From NCBI RefSeq assembly GCF_016464425.1, contig NZ_JADDKQ010000006.1:124001-188000 (forward strand): DNA of 64,000 nt. Direction: 5' to 3'. The translations under genes were made by a program, and so were the position numbers. Under the pieces are notes generated by a model. That model was not told the origin of the DNA. It worked only from the letters and a program-made list of their open reading frames with translations, and searched no databases. Source of the DNA: Actinotalea solisilvae (GTDB lineage Bacteria; Actinomycetota; Actinomycetes; Actinomycetales; Cellulomonadaceae). This document shows positions 18,085-26,412 of this stretch, one piece after another. Within the stretch, counting starts at the first letter, position 1; each line of letters begins with the position of its first letter.

Positions 18085-19418
18085 GCGCGTCCGACGCCGC
18101 GGGGCAGGGCGTGGCGGGGGCGCGCGTCGTCGTCGTGGGCGCCGGGGTCGCGGGCCTCGCCGCCGCGCGCACCCTGGCCGCGGCCGGGGCGGACGTCGTC
18201 GTGCTCGAGGCAGCGGCCCGGCCGGGCGGCCGCGTGCGCACGCACCGGCACGAGGGGGTCCCGGTCGACGTCGGCGCGCAGTTCGTCGCGCCGTTCTGCG
18301 ACCGCGTGCTCGCGGCGGCGCGCGCGTGCGGCCTCGGCGGCGACCTGCCCGCCTCGGGGCTGCGCGGCGCCGTCGTCGACGCGCGCGGGACGCACCCCGT
18401 GAGCGCCGGAACGGTCCTCACGTCCGGCGTGCTCACGGCCCGGGGGTGCGCCGGTCTCGCGGCCCTCGCCGTGCCGGTCGTGCGGCACCACCGGCTGCTC
18501 GACGCGCACGACCTCGCGCGCGCCGCCCCGCTCGACGACGCGTCCGTCGCGGAGCTCCTCGCCGGCCCCGCCGGGCGCGAGGTCGCGGCCGCGCTCGTCG
18601 GTCCCCTGCTGCGGGGGCTCCTCTACTGGGAGCTGCCGACCACGTCGCAGGCGCTCCTGCTCGTCGTCCTGCGCGTCGCGCTGCGCGCGCGGACCGTGCA
18701 CCGCGTCAGCGGCGGGCTCGACCGGCTCACCGGGGCACTCGCCGCGCCGCTCGCCGTGCGCGTCGGCAGCGAGGTGGTGGCGCTGGACCGTCGGGGGAGC
18801 GGGCGCGGACCGGGCTGGCGCGTCGCGCTCGCGGGCGGCGGTGGGGTCGACGCCGACGGCGTCGTCTGCGCGACCACGGCCGACGTCGCCGCACGGCTGC
18901 TCGGCGACGCCGCGCCGGGCGTCGCCCGGGCGCTGGCCTCCGTCGGCTACTCGCGCACCGCCGTCGTCGTGTGCCGCGTGCCGGGCGGTGACGCGCCGGG
19001 CGCCACCCTCCTCTTCCGCGACGGCTGGGCGCCGGCCCTCGCGGCCGTCACGCCCGTGGTCGGCGCGCCCGGGCTCGTCCGGGTCTTCCTCTCCGACGCG
19101 GGCGCGGCGGACGCGGACGGCCTCGACGACGCCGGGCTCGCCGGGCGGGCGCTCGACGCGCTCGCACGCGCGGGGTGCGAGTGGGCGCGGAGGGCGGAGC
19201 CCGTCGACGTCTGGCGGTGGTCGCGGGCGCTGCCGCGGTTCGAGGTCGGGTCGCTGCGCCGCCGCCCGCAGCCCGCGTGGGCACCGTCGGCCGCTCCCGG
19301 GCTCGCGCTCGCAGGCGACTACCTCGGCGGGCCGTACCTCGAGGGAGCGTGGCGGAGCGGCGAGGCGGCAGCGCGAGCGGTCGCCGCGGCCCTGCCGGGC
19401 GCTGCGGGCGACACCTGA
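18081..19418 (+). CDS. FAD-dependent amine-oxidase-family oxidoreductase
   Basis: A 445-residue flavoprotein starting at GTG 18081, overlapping the second UbiA gene by 4 bp. The N-terminal Rossmann motif VVVVGAGVAGLAAA (Gly20, 22, 25) is followed by VVVLEAAARPGGRVRT and DVGAQFV. The C-terminal FAD motif is PGLALAGDYLGGPYLEGAWRSGEAAARAV. This pattern fits the protoporphyrinogen oxidase/phytoene desaturase/amine oxidase superfamily, which dehydrogenates, isomerises or saturates lipophilic substrates. With the two UbiA genes it could process an isoprenoid product; that is inferred from position. It ends the five-gene operon. Confidence 0.85.
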   Translation: MSASDAAGQGVAGARVVVVGAGVAGLAAARTLAAAGADVVVLEAAARPGGRVRTHRHEGVPVDVGAQFVAPFCDRVLAAARACGLGGDLPASGLRGAVVDARGTHPVSAGTVLTSGVLTARGCAGLAALAVPVVRHHRLLDAHDLARAAPLDDASVAELLAGPAGREVAAALVGPLLRGLLYWELPTTSQALLLVVLRVALRARTVHRVSGGLDRLTGALAAPLAVRVGSEVVALDRRGSGRGPGWRVALAGGGGVDADGVVCATTADVAARLLGDAAPGVARALASVGYSRTAVVVCRVPGGDAPGATLLFRDGWAPALAAVTPVVGAPGLVRVFLSDAGAADADGLDDAGLAGRALDALARAGCEWARRAEPVDVWRWSRALPRFEVGSLRRRPQPAWAPSAAPGLALAGDYLGGPYLEGAWRSGEAAARAVAAALPGAAGDT

Positions 19419-19435
19419 CGTGCCGCCGCGTCAGG
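19414..19435. terminator. Short dyad spanning convergent stop codons
   Basis: CCTGACG (19414-19420) and CGTCAGG (19429-19435) form a 7-bp hairpin that includes the stop codons of both convergent genes, a plausible but weak bidirectional terminator. Confidence 0.4.
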
Positions 19436-20051
19436 CGGGCGGGTAGGGCGACTGGCGCAGCAGGCGCGCGAGGTGCGCGGTGCTCGCCGCGAGCGCCTTC
19501 GTGGTCCGGGCGACCTTCTCGGGCGTCTCCTCGAGGTCCGTGTAGTCGACGTCGCCCATGGCCTCGCCGACCCAGTAGGTCACCGCGCCGGCGGCGAGCG
19601 TGAAGCCGACGTCGTTGAGGGCCTGGAAGATCTCGGCGCTCGTGTGGTGCGCGCCGTCCTCGTTGCCCACGACGGCGACCGCGGCGACCTTGCCCGACGT
19701 GAGCATGCGGCCCTGGTCGTCGGTCTCCGACAGCTCGGCGTCGAGGCGCTCGAGCGCGCGCTTGGTGACGCTCGACGGCTGACCCATCCAGATGGGCGTG
19801 GCGACGACGAGGATGTCCGCGGCGAGCACCTGGCGGCGGATCGCGGGCCAGGCGTCGCCGTCGCCCATGTCGACCTCGACGCCCGGCCTGACGTCGTGGT
19901 CCGCGAGCCGGACCACCGTGCCGGTCACGCCGTGCTCGCCGAGCGCCTCGAGCACCTGCGTGCCGAGCCGCTCGCTGCTGGACGGGTCCGACGACGACTT
20001 CAGCGAGCCGACGAGGACGAGGGCGGTGAGGTCCGGGGAGGTGGTGGCCAT
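19431..20051 (-). CDS. NAD(P)H-dependent FMN reductase / flavodoxin-fold protein
   Basis: A 206-residue cytoplasmic flavodoxin-like reductase. Visible signatures are TALVLVGSLKSSSDPSSS (phosphate-binding loop after strand 1), DILVVATPIWMGQPSSVTKRALERLD and VAVVGNEDGAHHTSAEIFQALNDVGF, as in the NADPH-dependent FMN reductase family and WrbA-like proteins. It should bind FMN and reduce quinones or other acceptors. ATG 20051 has no strong ribosome site. The gene converges on the caspase-operon oxidoreductase and is probably independent. Confidence 0.8.
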   Translation of the reverse strand: MATTSPDLTALVLVGSLKSSSDPSSSERLGTQVLEALGEHGVTGTVVRLADHDVRPGVEVDMGDGDAWPAIRRQVLAADILVVATPIWMGQPSSVTKRALERLDAELSETDDQGRMLTSGKVAAVAVVGNEDGAHHTSAEIFQALNDVGFTLAAGAVTYWVGEAMGDVDYTDLEETPEKVARTTKALAASTAHLARLLRQSPYPPA

Positions 20052-20230
20052 CGCACGAGCATGGGTCAGGGGTCATGCGCGCGCGAGCCGACGCCGGCGG
20101 GCGCTCCGGCCGGGCGCGTCGCGCTCAAGGCGTCGCCCGCGACCACCGATGCTGGGGGCGTGACCACCTGCCGCACCGCGACCCTGCACCGACCGCGGCC
20201 GGCGGGCGGCGCGCCGACGGGGCGGACGCC

Positions 20231-20836
20231 GTGAGCCGGCGTCGGCGGCGCGGTGGCCTCGTCCCCGTCCTGCTCGTGCTCGCCGCGCTCGTCGTCCTCG
20301 GCGTCGCGAGGGAGTCGTGGCTGCGGGAGGCCCTCGGCCTGCCCGAGGCGGGCACGCCGTCGGTCACGGTGCCCCGGGCGGAGCCGGCGGTCGTCGAGGG
20401 GCCCTTCGCCGTGGTCCGGGTGGTCGACGGCGACACCCTCGTCATCCTGCGGCCCGAGGGCGAGACGAAGGTCCGCGTGCTCGGGATCGACACGGCCGAG
20501 ACGGTCGACCCGCGCCGGCCCGTCCAGTGCTTCGGCCCCGAGGCGAGCGCGCGCGCCACCGAGCTGCTCGCCGGGACCCAGGTGACCGTGCGCGGCGACC
20601 CCCTCCAGGACCGGGTCGACCGGTACGGGCGCGAGCTCGACTACGTGTGGCTGCCGGACGGCCTCCTGTTCAACCAGGTCATGGTCGAGGAGGGCTTCGC
20701 CGTCGAGGCGACCTTCGACGGTCCGTACGAGATGCAGACGGTCCTGCGCGACGCGCAGGACCGCGCGGCGGCGGCCGGGCTCGGGCTGTGGTCCCCGGCC
20801 ACGTGCGGCGGGGACATCACGCAGCCGGTCGGCTGA
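20231..20836 (+). CDS. Membrane-anchored or secreted thermonuclease-family (SNase) protein
   Basis: A 201-residue protein with an Arg-rich start and a hydrophobic segment at ~8-23 (LVPVLLVLAALVVLGVA), acting as signal or anchor. The SNase core follows: VVRVVDGDTLVI, KVRVLGIDTAET (first Arg/Asp site), VQCFGPEASA, DRVDRYGRELDYVWL (second Arg) and FNQVMVEEGFA. Catalytic Arg/Asp residues of staphylococcal-nuclease-type Ca-dependent nucleases are present, though the usual Glu after IDTPE/IDTAE is retained only as that Glu. Start GTG 20231 lacks a good ribosome site. Likely extracytoplasmic nucleic-acid degradation. Confidence 0.8.
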   Translation: MSRRRRRGGLVPVLLVLAALVVLGVARESWLREALGLPEAGTPSVTVPRAEPAVVEGPFAVVRVVDGDTLVILRPEGETKVRVLGIDTAETVDPRRPVQCFGPEASARATELLAGTQVTVRGDPLQDRVDRYGRELDYVWLPDGLLFNQVMVEEGFAVEATFDGPYEMQTVLRDAQDRAAAAGLGLWSPATCGGDITQPVG

Positions 20837-20901
20837 GCGGGGTCGGCCGGCACCCGCGGGGTGCGGCCGTGGTCCGGGTGGTCGAGAGTTCAACGAACCG
20901 A

Positions 20902-20930
20902 TTGACCCGGCTCGCCGCGACGGGCACACT
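20902..20930 (+). promoter_or_regulatory. Candidate sigmaA promoter TTGACC-N17-CACACT
   Basis: TTGACC (20902-20907) and CACACT (20925-20930) are 17 nt apart in the 338-bp gap before the helicase-like gene. Transcription would start near 20937, just before an inverted repeat. A second -10-like box (TAGCGT) lies next to the start codon. Confidence 0.4.
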
Positions 20931-20938
20931 GGGCCCTG

Positions 20939-20977
20939 ACAGTGCGCATCGCCTGCCCCCTGCGCGGTGCGCACTGT
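20939..20977. repeat. 10-bp perfect inverted repeat in the 338-bp gap
   Basis: ACAGTGCGCA (20939-20948) and TGCGCACTGT (20968-20977) are perfect inverted copies separated by 19 nt. It is placed at the predicted +1 of the TTGACC promoter, so it may be an operator or a 5' RNA hairpin. Nothing else is recognised in 20837-21174. Confidence 0.5.
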
Positions 20978-21161
20978 TCTATGTCCGGGATCAGGTCCCT
21001 GTCGGGGATCGGCCGGCCCCTCTGCACCGCAGCGTCCCGGCGCACCCAGGCCGCACCGGCCCGGCGCCCGTGCAGGCCCCGTCGCACGTCGTGGACCGGG
21101 TGAGACTACGTCCCGTCGCGTCGGAGCGGCGCGGCAGCCGCCGCCCGCGACCTCCCGCGGT

Positions 21162-21167
21162 TAGCGT
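21162..21167 (+). promoter_or_regulatory. -10 box for leaderless helicase-like mRNA (TAGCGT)
   Basis: TAGCGT ends 7 nt before GTG 21175, the geometry of leaderless actinobacterial transcripts. It supports that start over the in-frame GTG at 21166. Confidence 0.45.
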
Positions 21168-21174
21168 GGACGCC

Positions 21175-24100
21175 GTGACAGCTCCCGAGCGCCGGCACGC
21201 CCCGGGACCCGACGGCGAGCGCCCCGGGTCCGGCCCCGCCGCGTCCACCCCGTCCGCGCCCGAGGCGTCGTCCCGGCCCGCGCCCGTCGCGGTGCCGGTC
21301 CCGACGACGGCCCAGCTCGTCGACCGCCTGCGGGAGGACTGGCGCTCGCGCCTCGTCGCCCGGGGCGGCCACTCCGCCCTCGCCGACGTCGACCGCCTCG
21401 GCGATGCGCAGCTCGACCTGTCCGCCGCCCACCCGTCGGGCATCGCGCAGCTCTTCGCGGGGCGTGCCACCCGCCTCTCGAACCTCGTCCGCGAGGGGTC
21501 GGCGCTGTCCACCGCGAAGCGGCGGGCGCGCGCCGTCGGCGCGCTCGCGGACCAGCACGCGCAGCGCTACGGCATCGCGTCGGCGTTCCTCGCGATCGGC
21601 ATCGCGACGTGGACCGAGCCGGTCCCGGCCGACGACGCCGCCCCCGCCCCGGACGCCGACGACGTCGCCCGCCTCGCCGCGGTGACGCGCGCCGCGCCGG
21701 CGTCGTCGGGCGAGGCCCCCGTGGGTGCGACGCGCACCGTGCGCGCCCCCGTGCTGCTGCGCCCGGTCGCGGTGACCCCGCGCGGGCGCGGCGAGAGCGA
21801 CTACGACCTCGTGCTCGAGCCGTCCCTCGAGATCAACCCGCTGCTCGCGACCGCGCTGCGCAGCCACGGCGCGCTGCTCGACCCCGCCGCGCTCGCGCGC
21901 GGCGCGTTCATGGCGTCGGGCTTCGACCCCCAGCCCGCGCTCGAGCGGCTGGCGTCGCTCGGCGCCGCCGTGCTCGACGGCTTCCGGCTCGAGGACCGGC
22001 TGCTCGTGGGCACGTTCGTGCACCCCGAGCAGGCGCTCGTGGCCGACCTCGACGCGCACGCGGCCACGCTCGCCCAGCACGAGCTGGTCGCGGCCCTCGC
22101 CGGGGACCAGCGGGCGATCGACGCGCTCGGCCACCCCCTGCCCGTCCCGCTGCGCGGCGACCGCCCGCTCGACCAGGAGCGCGGCGTCGGCGACCTCGAC
22201 CCGGTCCAGGAGTACGTGCTCGACGCCGTCGCCGCGGGCCACCACCTGCTCGTCGACGCGCCCGCGGGCAGCGACGTGGCGGGCACGCTCGCCGCCGTCG
22301 TCGCGGACGCCGCGGCGAGCGGACGCACGGTGCTCTACGTGCCGGGCCACCGGCGGGCAGCGCAGGCCCTCACCGACCGCCTCGCGGGCCTCGGTCTCGA
22401 GGAGCTCGTGCTCGACGTCGCGCCCGACTCCGGCTGGCGCGCGAGCTCGGCCCGGCGCCTGCTCTCGGCGATGACGGTCGAGCCCGTGCCCGTCGACGGC
22501 GAGAAGGTCGCGATCGTCCAGCGCGAGCTGCTCGACCGGCGGCGCCGGCTGCGCGGCTACATCGAGGGCCTGCACGCCCAGCGCGAGCCGTGGGGGACGT
22601 CCGCGTACGACGCGCTCCAGGCCCTCGCGCGGCTCACGTCCGTGCGGCCCGCGCCGCAGACCACCGTGCGCCTCACCCCGCCCGTGGCGGAGTCGCTCAC
22701 GGGGGAGCGGCGCGCGCAGGCGGCCACGGACCTGGTGCGCGCCGCCGGCCTCGGCGCGTTCTCCGCGAGCTCCCGGACGACGCCCTGGTACGGCGCGGAC
22801 CTGCCCACCGCGGACCGCGCGCAGGCCGCCGTCGACCGCATCGGACGGCTGCTCGAGGTCTCGCTGCCCCAGCTCGAGGCCGAGGTCGAGCGGGTCGCGG
22901 AGGCCACGGGGCTCACGCCCGCCCGGACCCCGGCGCAGTGGGCCGAGCAGCTCACGATGCTCGGCGGCGTGCGCGACGCGCTCGACGTCTTCCAGCCGCT
23001 CGTGTTCGAGCGCTCGGCTGCGGACCTGGTCGCCGCGACCGCGCCGAAGGGCTGGCGCGAGGAGCGCGGCATCGAGATGAGCGGCAGCCTGCGACGCCGG
23101 CTGCGGCGGCAGGCCAAGGACATGGTGCGGCCCGGACGCCCCGTCGCCGACCTGCACGCCGCGCTCGTCGACGTCCAGGCGCAGCGCGAGCTGTGGCAGG
23201 CGCACTGCCCCGCGGGCGGCTGGCCCCGCATCCCCGAGGGCCTCGCGCAGATCGAGCACGACTTCGCGCAGGTCCGCGCGGACCTCGAGGCCACCGGCGC
23301 CGTGCTCGCGGGGACGGCGGGCGGCGGCGCGCTCGTCGACCTGCCGTGGTCCGAGATCACCGACCGCCTGCGGCGCCTGCACCAGGACCGGTCCGCGCTC
23401 GCGACGCTGCCCGAGCGCACCGCGCTCGTGCGCGCGCTCGACCGGCAGGGCCTCGGGCCGCTGCTCGCCGACCTCGCCGAGCGCCAGGTCCCGGCCGTCA
23501 TGGTCACCGCCGAGCTCGAGCTCGCGTGGTGGAGCACCGTGCTCGAGCAGGTCCTCGCGCTCGACCCCGCGCTCGCCGGCTACGACGGCACGGCGCTCGC
23601 CCGCCTCGTCGCCGAGTTCCGCACGCTCGACCTGCGCCACCTCCAGGACCGCGCGCTGCTGTACCGCGCCGCCGCTCGCGAGAACCTGCGCACGCGCCTG
23701 CGCGCCGCCGACGACGAGGCCCAGGCCCTGTTCGGCGAGATCGTCGAGGACCGCTTCACGAGCCTGCGTCACGCCGTCGAGCGGTACCCGGCGGTGACCC
23801 GCTACCTGCGCCCGTGCCTCGTCTCGGCGCCCATGCTCGTGCCGCACCTCCTGCCGCCGCGCCGCACCGAGGACCTCGTGGTCCTCGACGCCGCGAACCA
23901 CCTGCCGCTCGAGACGGTGGTGGCCGCGCTGTCCCGCGGGCGCCAGGTCGTCGTCGTCGGGGACACGCGGTGCGCGTCGGGCACCGCGATGACCGAGCTC
24001 GCGGCCGTGCTGCCGTCCATCCCGCTGCACGCCGACTCGTCGCGGCGCGACCCGCACCTCACGCAGTTCCTCGCCGACCACGGCTACGCGGGCCGGCTCG

Positions 24101-25635
24101 TCGCCACGCCGCTGCCCTCGGTCGCCGCGCTGCTGCGGCTCGACGTCGTCGACGGCTCGGGCATGCCCGCGGCGTCGGGCGCGGTCGAGGCGACGCGCGC
24201 CGAGGTCGAGCACGTGGTGGACCTCGTCGTCGAGCACGCGCTGACCCGGCCCGAGGAGTCGCTGGCCGTGGTCACGGCGTCACCCGTCCACGCCGAGGCG
24301 GTCCGCGACGCCGTCATGGCCGAGGTACGCGACAACCCCTCGCTCGGCGGGTTCTTCCGTGCGGACCACCCCGAGCCGTTCGCGGTCGTCGACGTCGCCG
24401 CGGCGCAGGGGCTCAGCCGCGAGGCCGTCGTCCTCTCGCTGGGCTTCGGGCGGACCCCGCACGGACGCGTGCTCCACCGCTTCGGTGCGCTGAGCGAGCC
24501 GGGCGGGGCCGGGCTGCTGCTCGAGGCGCTCGGCGCGGTCCGACGCCGGCTCACGGTCGTCTCGTGCTTCGGCCCGGACGAGCTCGACGCGGAGCGCCTG
24601 CGCGCCCCGGGCGCGAGGATGCTCGCCGAGCTGCTCGCCCTCGCGGCCGCGCGCACCGCCGCGGGTCCGGACGGCACCCGGCCCCGGCCCGCGCCGCACG
24701 GGCCCGAGCCGGACCGTCTCGTGCTCGACCTCGCCGAGCGCCTGTGGCGCACGGGCCTCACCGTCGACCTCGACCACGGGATCGAGGGCACGCGCATCCC
24801 GCTCGTCGTCGGCCACCCCGACCTGCCCGACACCATGCTCGTGGCCGTCCTCACCGACGACGAGGCGTACGTGGGCGAGCCGAGCGTGCGCGTCCGCGAC
24901 CGCCAGCTCCCCGAGCGGCTCGAGCGCCTCGGCTGGACGGTCGTCCAGGTCTGGTCGGCTGCGGCGTTCCTCGACCCGCAGGGCGAGACCGACGCCGTGG
25001 CCGCCGCCGTCGCCGACGCGTACCGGCGCCGCCGCGCGGCCACCCCGCGCCCGCGTCCGCGCGTCACGGTGCCCGAGGTGGTCGCGGAGCACGAGCCCGC
25101 GGACGCGGACACGGGTACGGGCGCCGAGACGCTCGATGCCGCCGTGCCCGAGACCGCCGCTCTGCCCGAGCCGGCCGCTCTGCCCGAGCGCGCTGCCGTG
25201 CCGGAGCCCGCGGCGGTCGCCGGCACGTCGGTCGTCGAGGCGCCCGAGGCGCCCGAAGCGACTGCCCCCGCGCCGGCCGCGCGCGCCGCGGCCCATCCGC
25301 GCGCGTCGGGTGCGCCCGTGCGCACGACGTCGCGGCGTCCGGTCGCGGAGCGGATCGCGCCGACGGCCGCGGACCGGACGCCGACCATGGACCCGCTCTT
25401 CGAGGTGCCGACGGCGGAAGGGAGCCGCGGCCCGCGGCCCGACGTCGAGCCCGGCCTGCCGATCGCCGCCTACAGCGACGACCAGCTCGACGACCTCATG
25501 ACGTGGATCCGCTCCGACGGCGTGCCGCGCACGGCCGACGAGCTCGCCGCCGCGCTCCGCGCCGAGCTCGGTCTGACCCGGCGCGGCTCGCGCGTGGACG
25601 CCGCGGTGCACGGCGCGGTGCAGCGGTCGCGGTGA
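21175..25635 (+). CDS. Large superfamily-1 helicase-like protein with degenerate ATPase and nuclease motifs
   Basis: A 1486-residue cytoplasmic protein. An Ala/Pro-rich N-terminus precedes a conserved region (~45-130, 180-330), then an SF1-like core from DLDPVQEYVLDAV (Q-motif-like, ~345). The expected GxxGxGK[ST] P-loop is replaced by DAPAGSDVAGT (361-371, Asp at the Lys position), and the DEAS/Walker B site by LDAANHLP (905-911). Downstream helicase-like blocks VVVVGDTRCASG and AAAQGLSREAVVLSLGFG remain. The C-terminal MTES_1575/Vsr-like nuclease pattern (RDRQLPERLERLGWTVVQVWS, ~1237-1265) keeps its scaffold, but I see no EVDG-type catalytic Asp. After an Ala/Pro linker, ~80 residues end in DLMTWIRSDGVPRTADELAAALRAELG, a small helical domain. 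It looks like a pseudo-helicase with a structural or regulatory role. Confidence 0.75.
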   Translation: MTAPERRHAPGPDGERPGSGPAASTPSAPEASSRPAPVAVPVPTTAQLVDRLREDWRSRLVARGGHSALADVDRLGDAQLDLSAAHPSGIAQLFAGRATRLSNLVREGSALSTAKRRARAVGALADQHAQRYGIASAFLAIGIATWTEPVPADDAAPAPDADDVARLAAVTRAAPASSGEAPVGATRTVRAPVLLRPVAVTPRGRGESDYDLVLEPSLEINPLLATALRSHGALLDPAALARGAFMASGFDPQPALERLASLGAAVLDGFRLEDRLLVGTFVHPEQALVADLDAHAATLAQHELVAALAGDQRAIDALGHPLPVPLRGDRPLDQERGVGDLDPVQEYVLDAVAAGHHLLVDAPAGSDVAGTLAAVVADAAASGRTVLYVPGHRRAAQALTDRLAGLGLEELVLDVAPDSGWRASSARRLLSAMTVEPVPVDGEKVAIVQRELLDRRRRLRGYIEGLHAQREPWGTSAYDALQALARLTSVRPAPQTTVRLTPPVAESLTGERRAQAATDLVRAAGLGAFSASSRTTPWYGADLPTADRAQAAVDRIGRLLEVSLPQLEAEVERVAEATGLTPARTPAQWAEQLTMLGGVRDALDVFQPLVFERSAADLVAATAPKGWREERGIEMSGSLRRRLRRQAKDMVRPGRPVADLHAALVDVQAQRELWQAHCPAGGWPRIPEGLAQIEHDFAQVRADLEATGAVLAGTAGGGALVDLPWSEITDRLRRLHQDRSALATLPERTALVRALDRQGLGPLLADLAERQVPAVMVTAELELAWWSTVLEQVLALDPALAGYDGTALARLVAEFRTLDLRHLQDRALLYRAAARENLRTRLRAADDEAQALFGEIVEDRFTSLRHAVERYPAVTRYLRPCLVSAPMLVPHLLPPRRTEDLVVLDAANHLPLETVVAALSRGRQVVVVGDTRCASGTAMTELAAVLPSIPLHADSSRRDPHLTQFLADHGYAGRLVATPLPSVAALLRLDVVDGSGMPAASGAVEATRAEVEHVVDLVVEHALTRPEESLAVVTASPVHAEAVRDAVMAEVRDNPSLGGFFRADHPEPFAVVDVAAAQGLSREAVVLSLGFGRTPHGRVLHRFGALSEPGGAGLLLEALGAVRRRLTVVSCFGPDELDAERLRAPGARMLAELLALAAARTAAGPDGTRPRPAPHGPEPDRLVLDLAERLWRTGLTVDLDHGIEGTRIPLVVGHPDLPDTMLVAVLTDDEAYVGEPSVRVRDRQLPERLERLGWTVVQVWSAAAFLDPQGETDAVAAAVADAYRRRRAATPRPRPRVTVPEVVAEHEPADADTGTGAETLDAAVPETAALPEPAALPERAAVPEPAAVAGTSVVEAPEAPEATAPAPAARAAAHPRASGAPVRTTSRRPVAERIAPTAADRTPTMDPLFEVPTAEGSRGPRPDVEPGLPIAAYSDDQLDDLMTWIRSDGVPRTADELAAALRAELGLTRRGSRVDAAVHGAVQRSR

Positions 25636-25862
25636 CCACGGTGCCCTCCGCCGAGGGCGGGGCCGACGCCGCGCCGCGCCGTCGGCGTCACCGCCGCGCG
25701 ACGGGCGGCGTCCCGCCGACGCCGGACGCCCCCGGGGGGACGTCCGGGCCGGCAGAGCCGGTCGTGCCGCGGCGCAGCGCGGACGACGACGACACGGGCT
25801 GGGGCGAGACGCCCCCGGGCAACGACGAGCGCCTGCTCCGGGACGTCCCGCCCCACTGGTAG
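25632..25862 (+). CDS. Small conserved disordered protein coupled to helicase-like gene
   Basis: A 76-residue protein starting at GTG 25632 in a 4-bp overlap with the helicase-like gene. The first half is Arg/Ala/Pro-rich and disordered (PRRRRHRRATGG); the end is acidic and specific: DDDDTGWGE, GNDERLLRDVPPHW. Tail motifs of this type recur in related actinobacteria, as far as I recall, suggesting a real peptide that docks on a partner, plausibly the upstream protein. No function is known. Confidence 0.65.
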   Translation: MTTVPSAEGGADAAPRRRRHRRATGGVPPTPDAPGGTSGPAEPVVPRRSADDDDTGWGETPPGNDERLLRDVPPHW

Positions 25863-25863
25863 G

Positions 25864-25884
25864 CGGGCCCGGCGGCGGGTCCGC
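25864..25884. terminator. Bidirectional hairpin between convergent genes
   Basis: GCGGGCCC (25864-25871) pairs with GGGTCCGC (25877-25884; one G.T pair) between the small disordered-protein gene and mscL. Confidence 0.45.
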
Positions 25885-26283
25885 TCAGACGTCGCGACGC
25901 GCGGCGAGCAGGTCGCGGATCTCCTGGAGCAGGAGGACGTCCTCGGCCGGCGCCTGCGGCTCGGGCTCCGCGCCCGCCTTGCGGCGCTCGGCGAGGCGGT
26001 TCATGGGAACGATGATGAAGAGGTAGATCGCGAGCGCCACGAGCACGAACTTGAGCAGCGCGTCGAGGATGAGGCCGATCGAGATCACGGTGTCGTTCGG
26101 TCCGACCGCCCACGTGAGGACCTGCGTGAGGTCCGTGTCGCCGACGATGAGCGCCACGATCGGGTTGAGCAGCCCGTCGACGAGGGCGGTGACGACCGCG
26201 CCGAAGGCCGCGCCGATGACGACGGCGACCGCCAGGTCGACCACGTTGCCGCGCAGGATGAAGTTCTTGAAGCCGGTGATCAC
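25885..26283 (-). CDS. mscL: Large-conductance mechanosensitive channel MscL
   Basis: A 132-residue membrane protein, close to the 136 of E. coli. It begins MITGFKNFILRGNVVDLAVAVVIGAAFGAVV, the highly conserved gate-lining TM1, followed by LLNPIVAL, a short periplasmic loop (residues ~55-70), TM2 (LLKFVLVALAIYLFIIVPMNRL) and a charged C-terminal helix (LLQEIRDLLA). It opens on membrane tension to release solutes during hypo-osmotic shock. GTG 26283 has GGAAGGA 6 nt upstream; the longer reading frame above lacks such a site. Confidence 0.95.
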   Translation of the reverse strand: MITGFKNFILRGNVVDLAVAVVIGAAFGAVVTALVDGLLNPIVALIVGDTDLTQVLTWAVGPNDTVISIGLILDALLKFVLVALAIYLFIIVPMNRLAERRKAGAEPEPQAPAEDVLLLQEIRDLLAARRDV

Positions 26284-26412
26284 GAGAGGTCCTTCCGGGT
26301 GACGGGCACGCTGGCGCTCGGATCCTCCCACCCGCGCCGCGGCCCGACCAGGCTCCGTCCGGCGCGGCGCGGCGCCGCACCGCGCCTCCCCGATGGGCGT
26401 TGCTCGTGGCGA

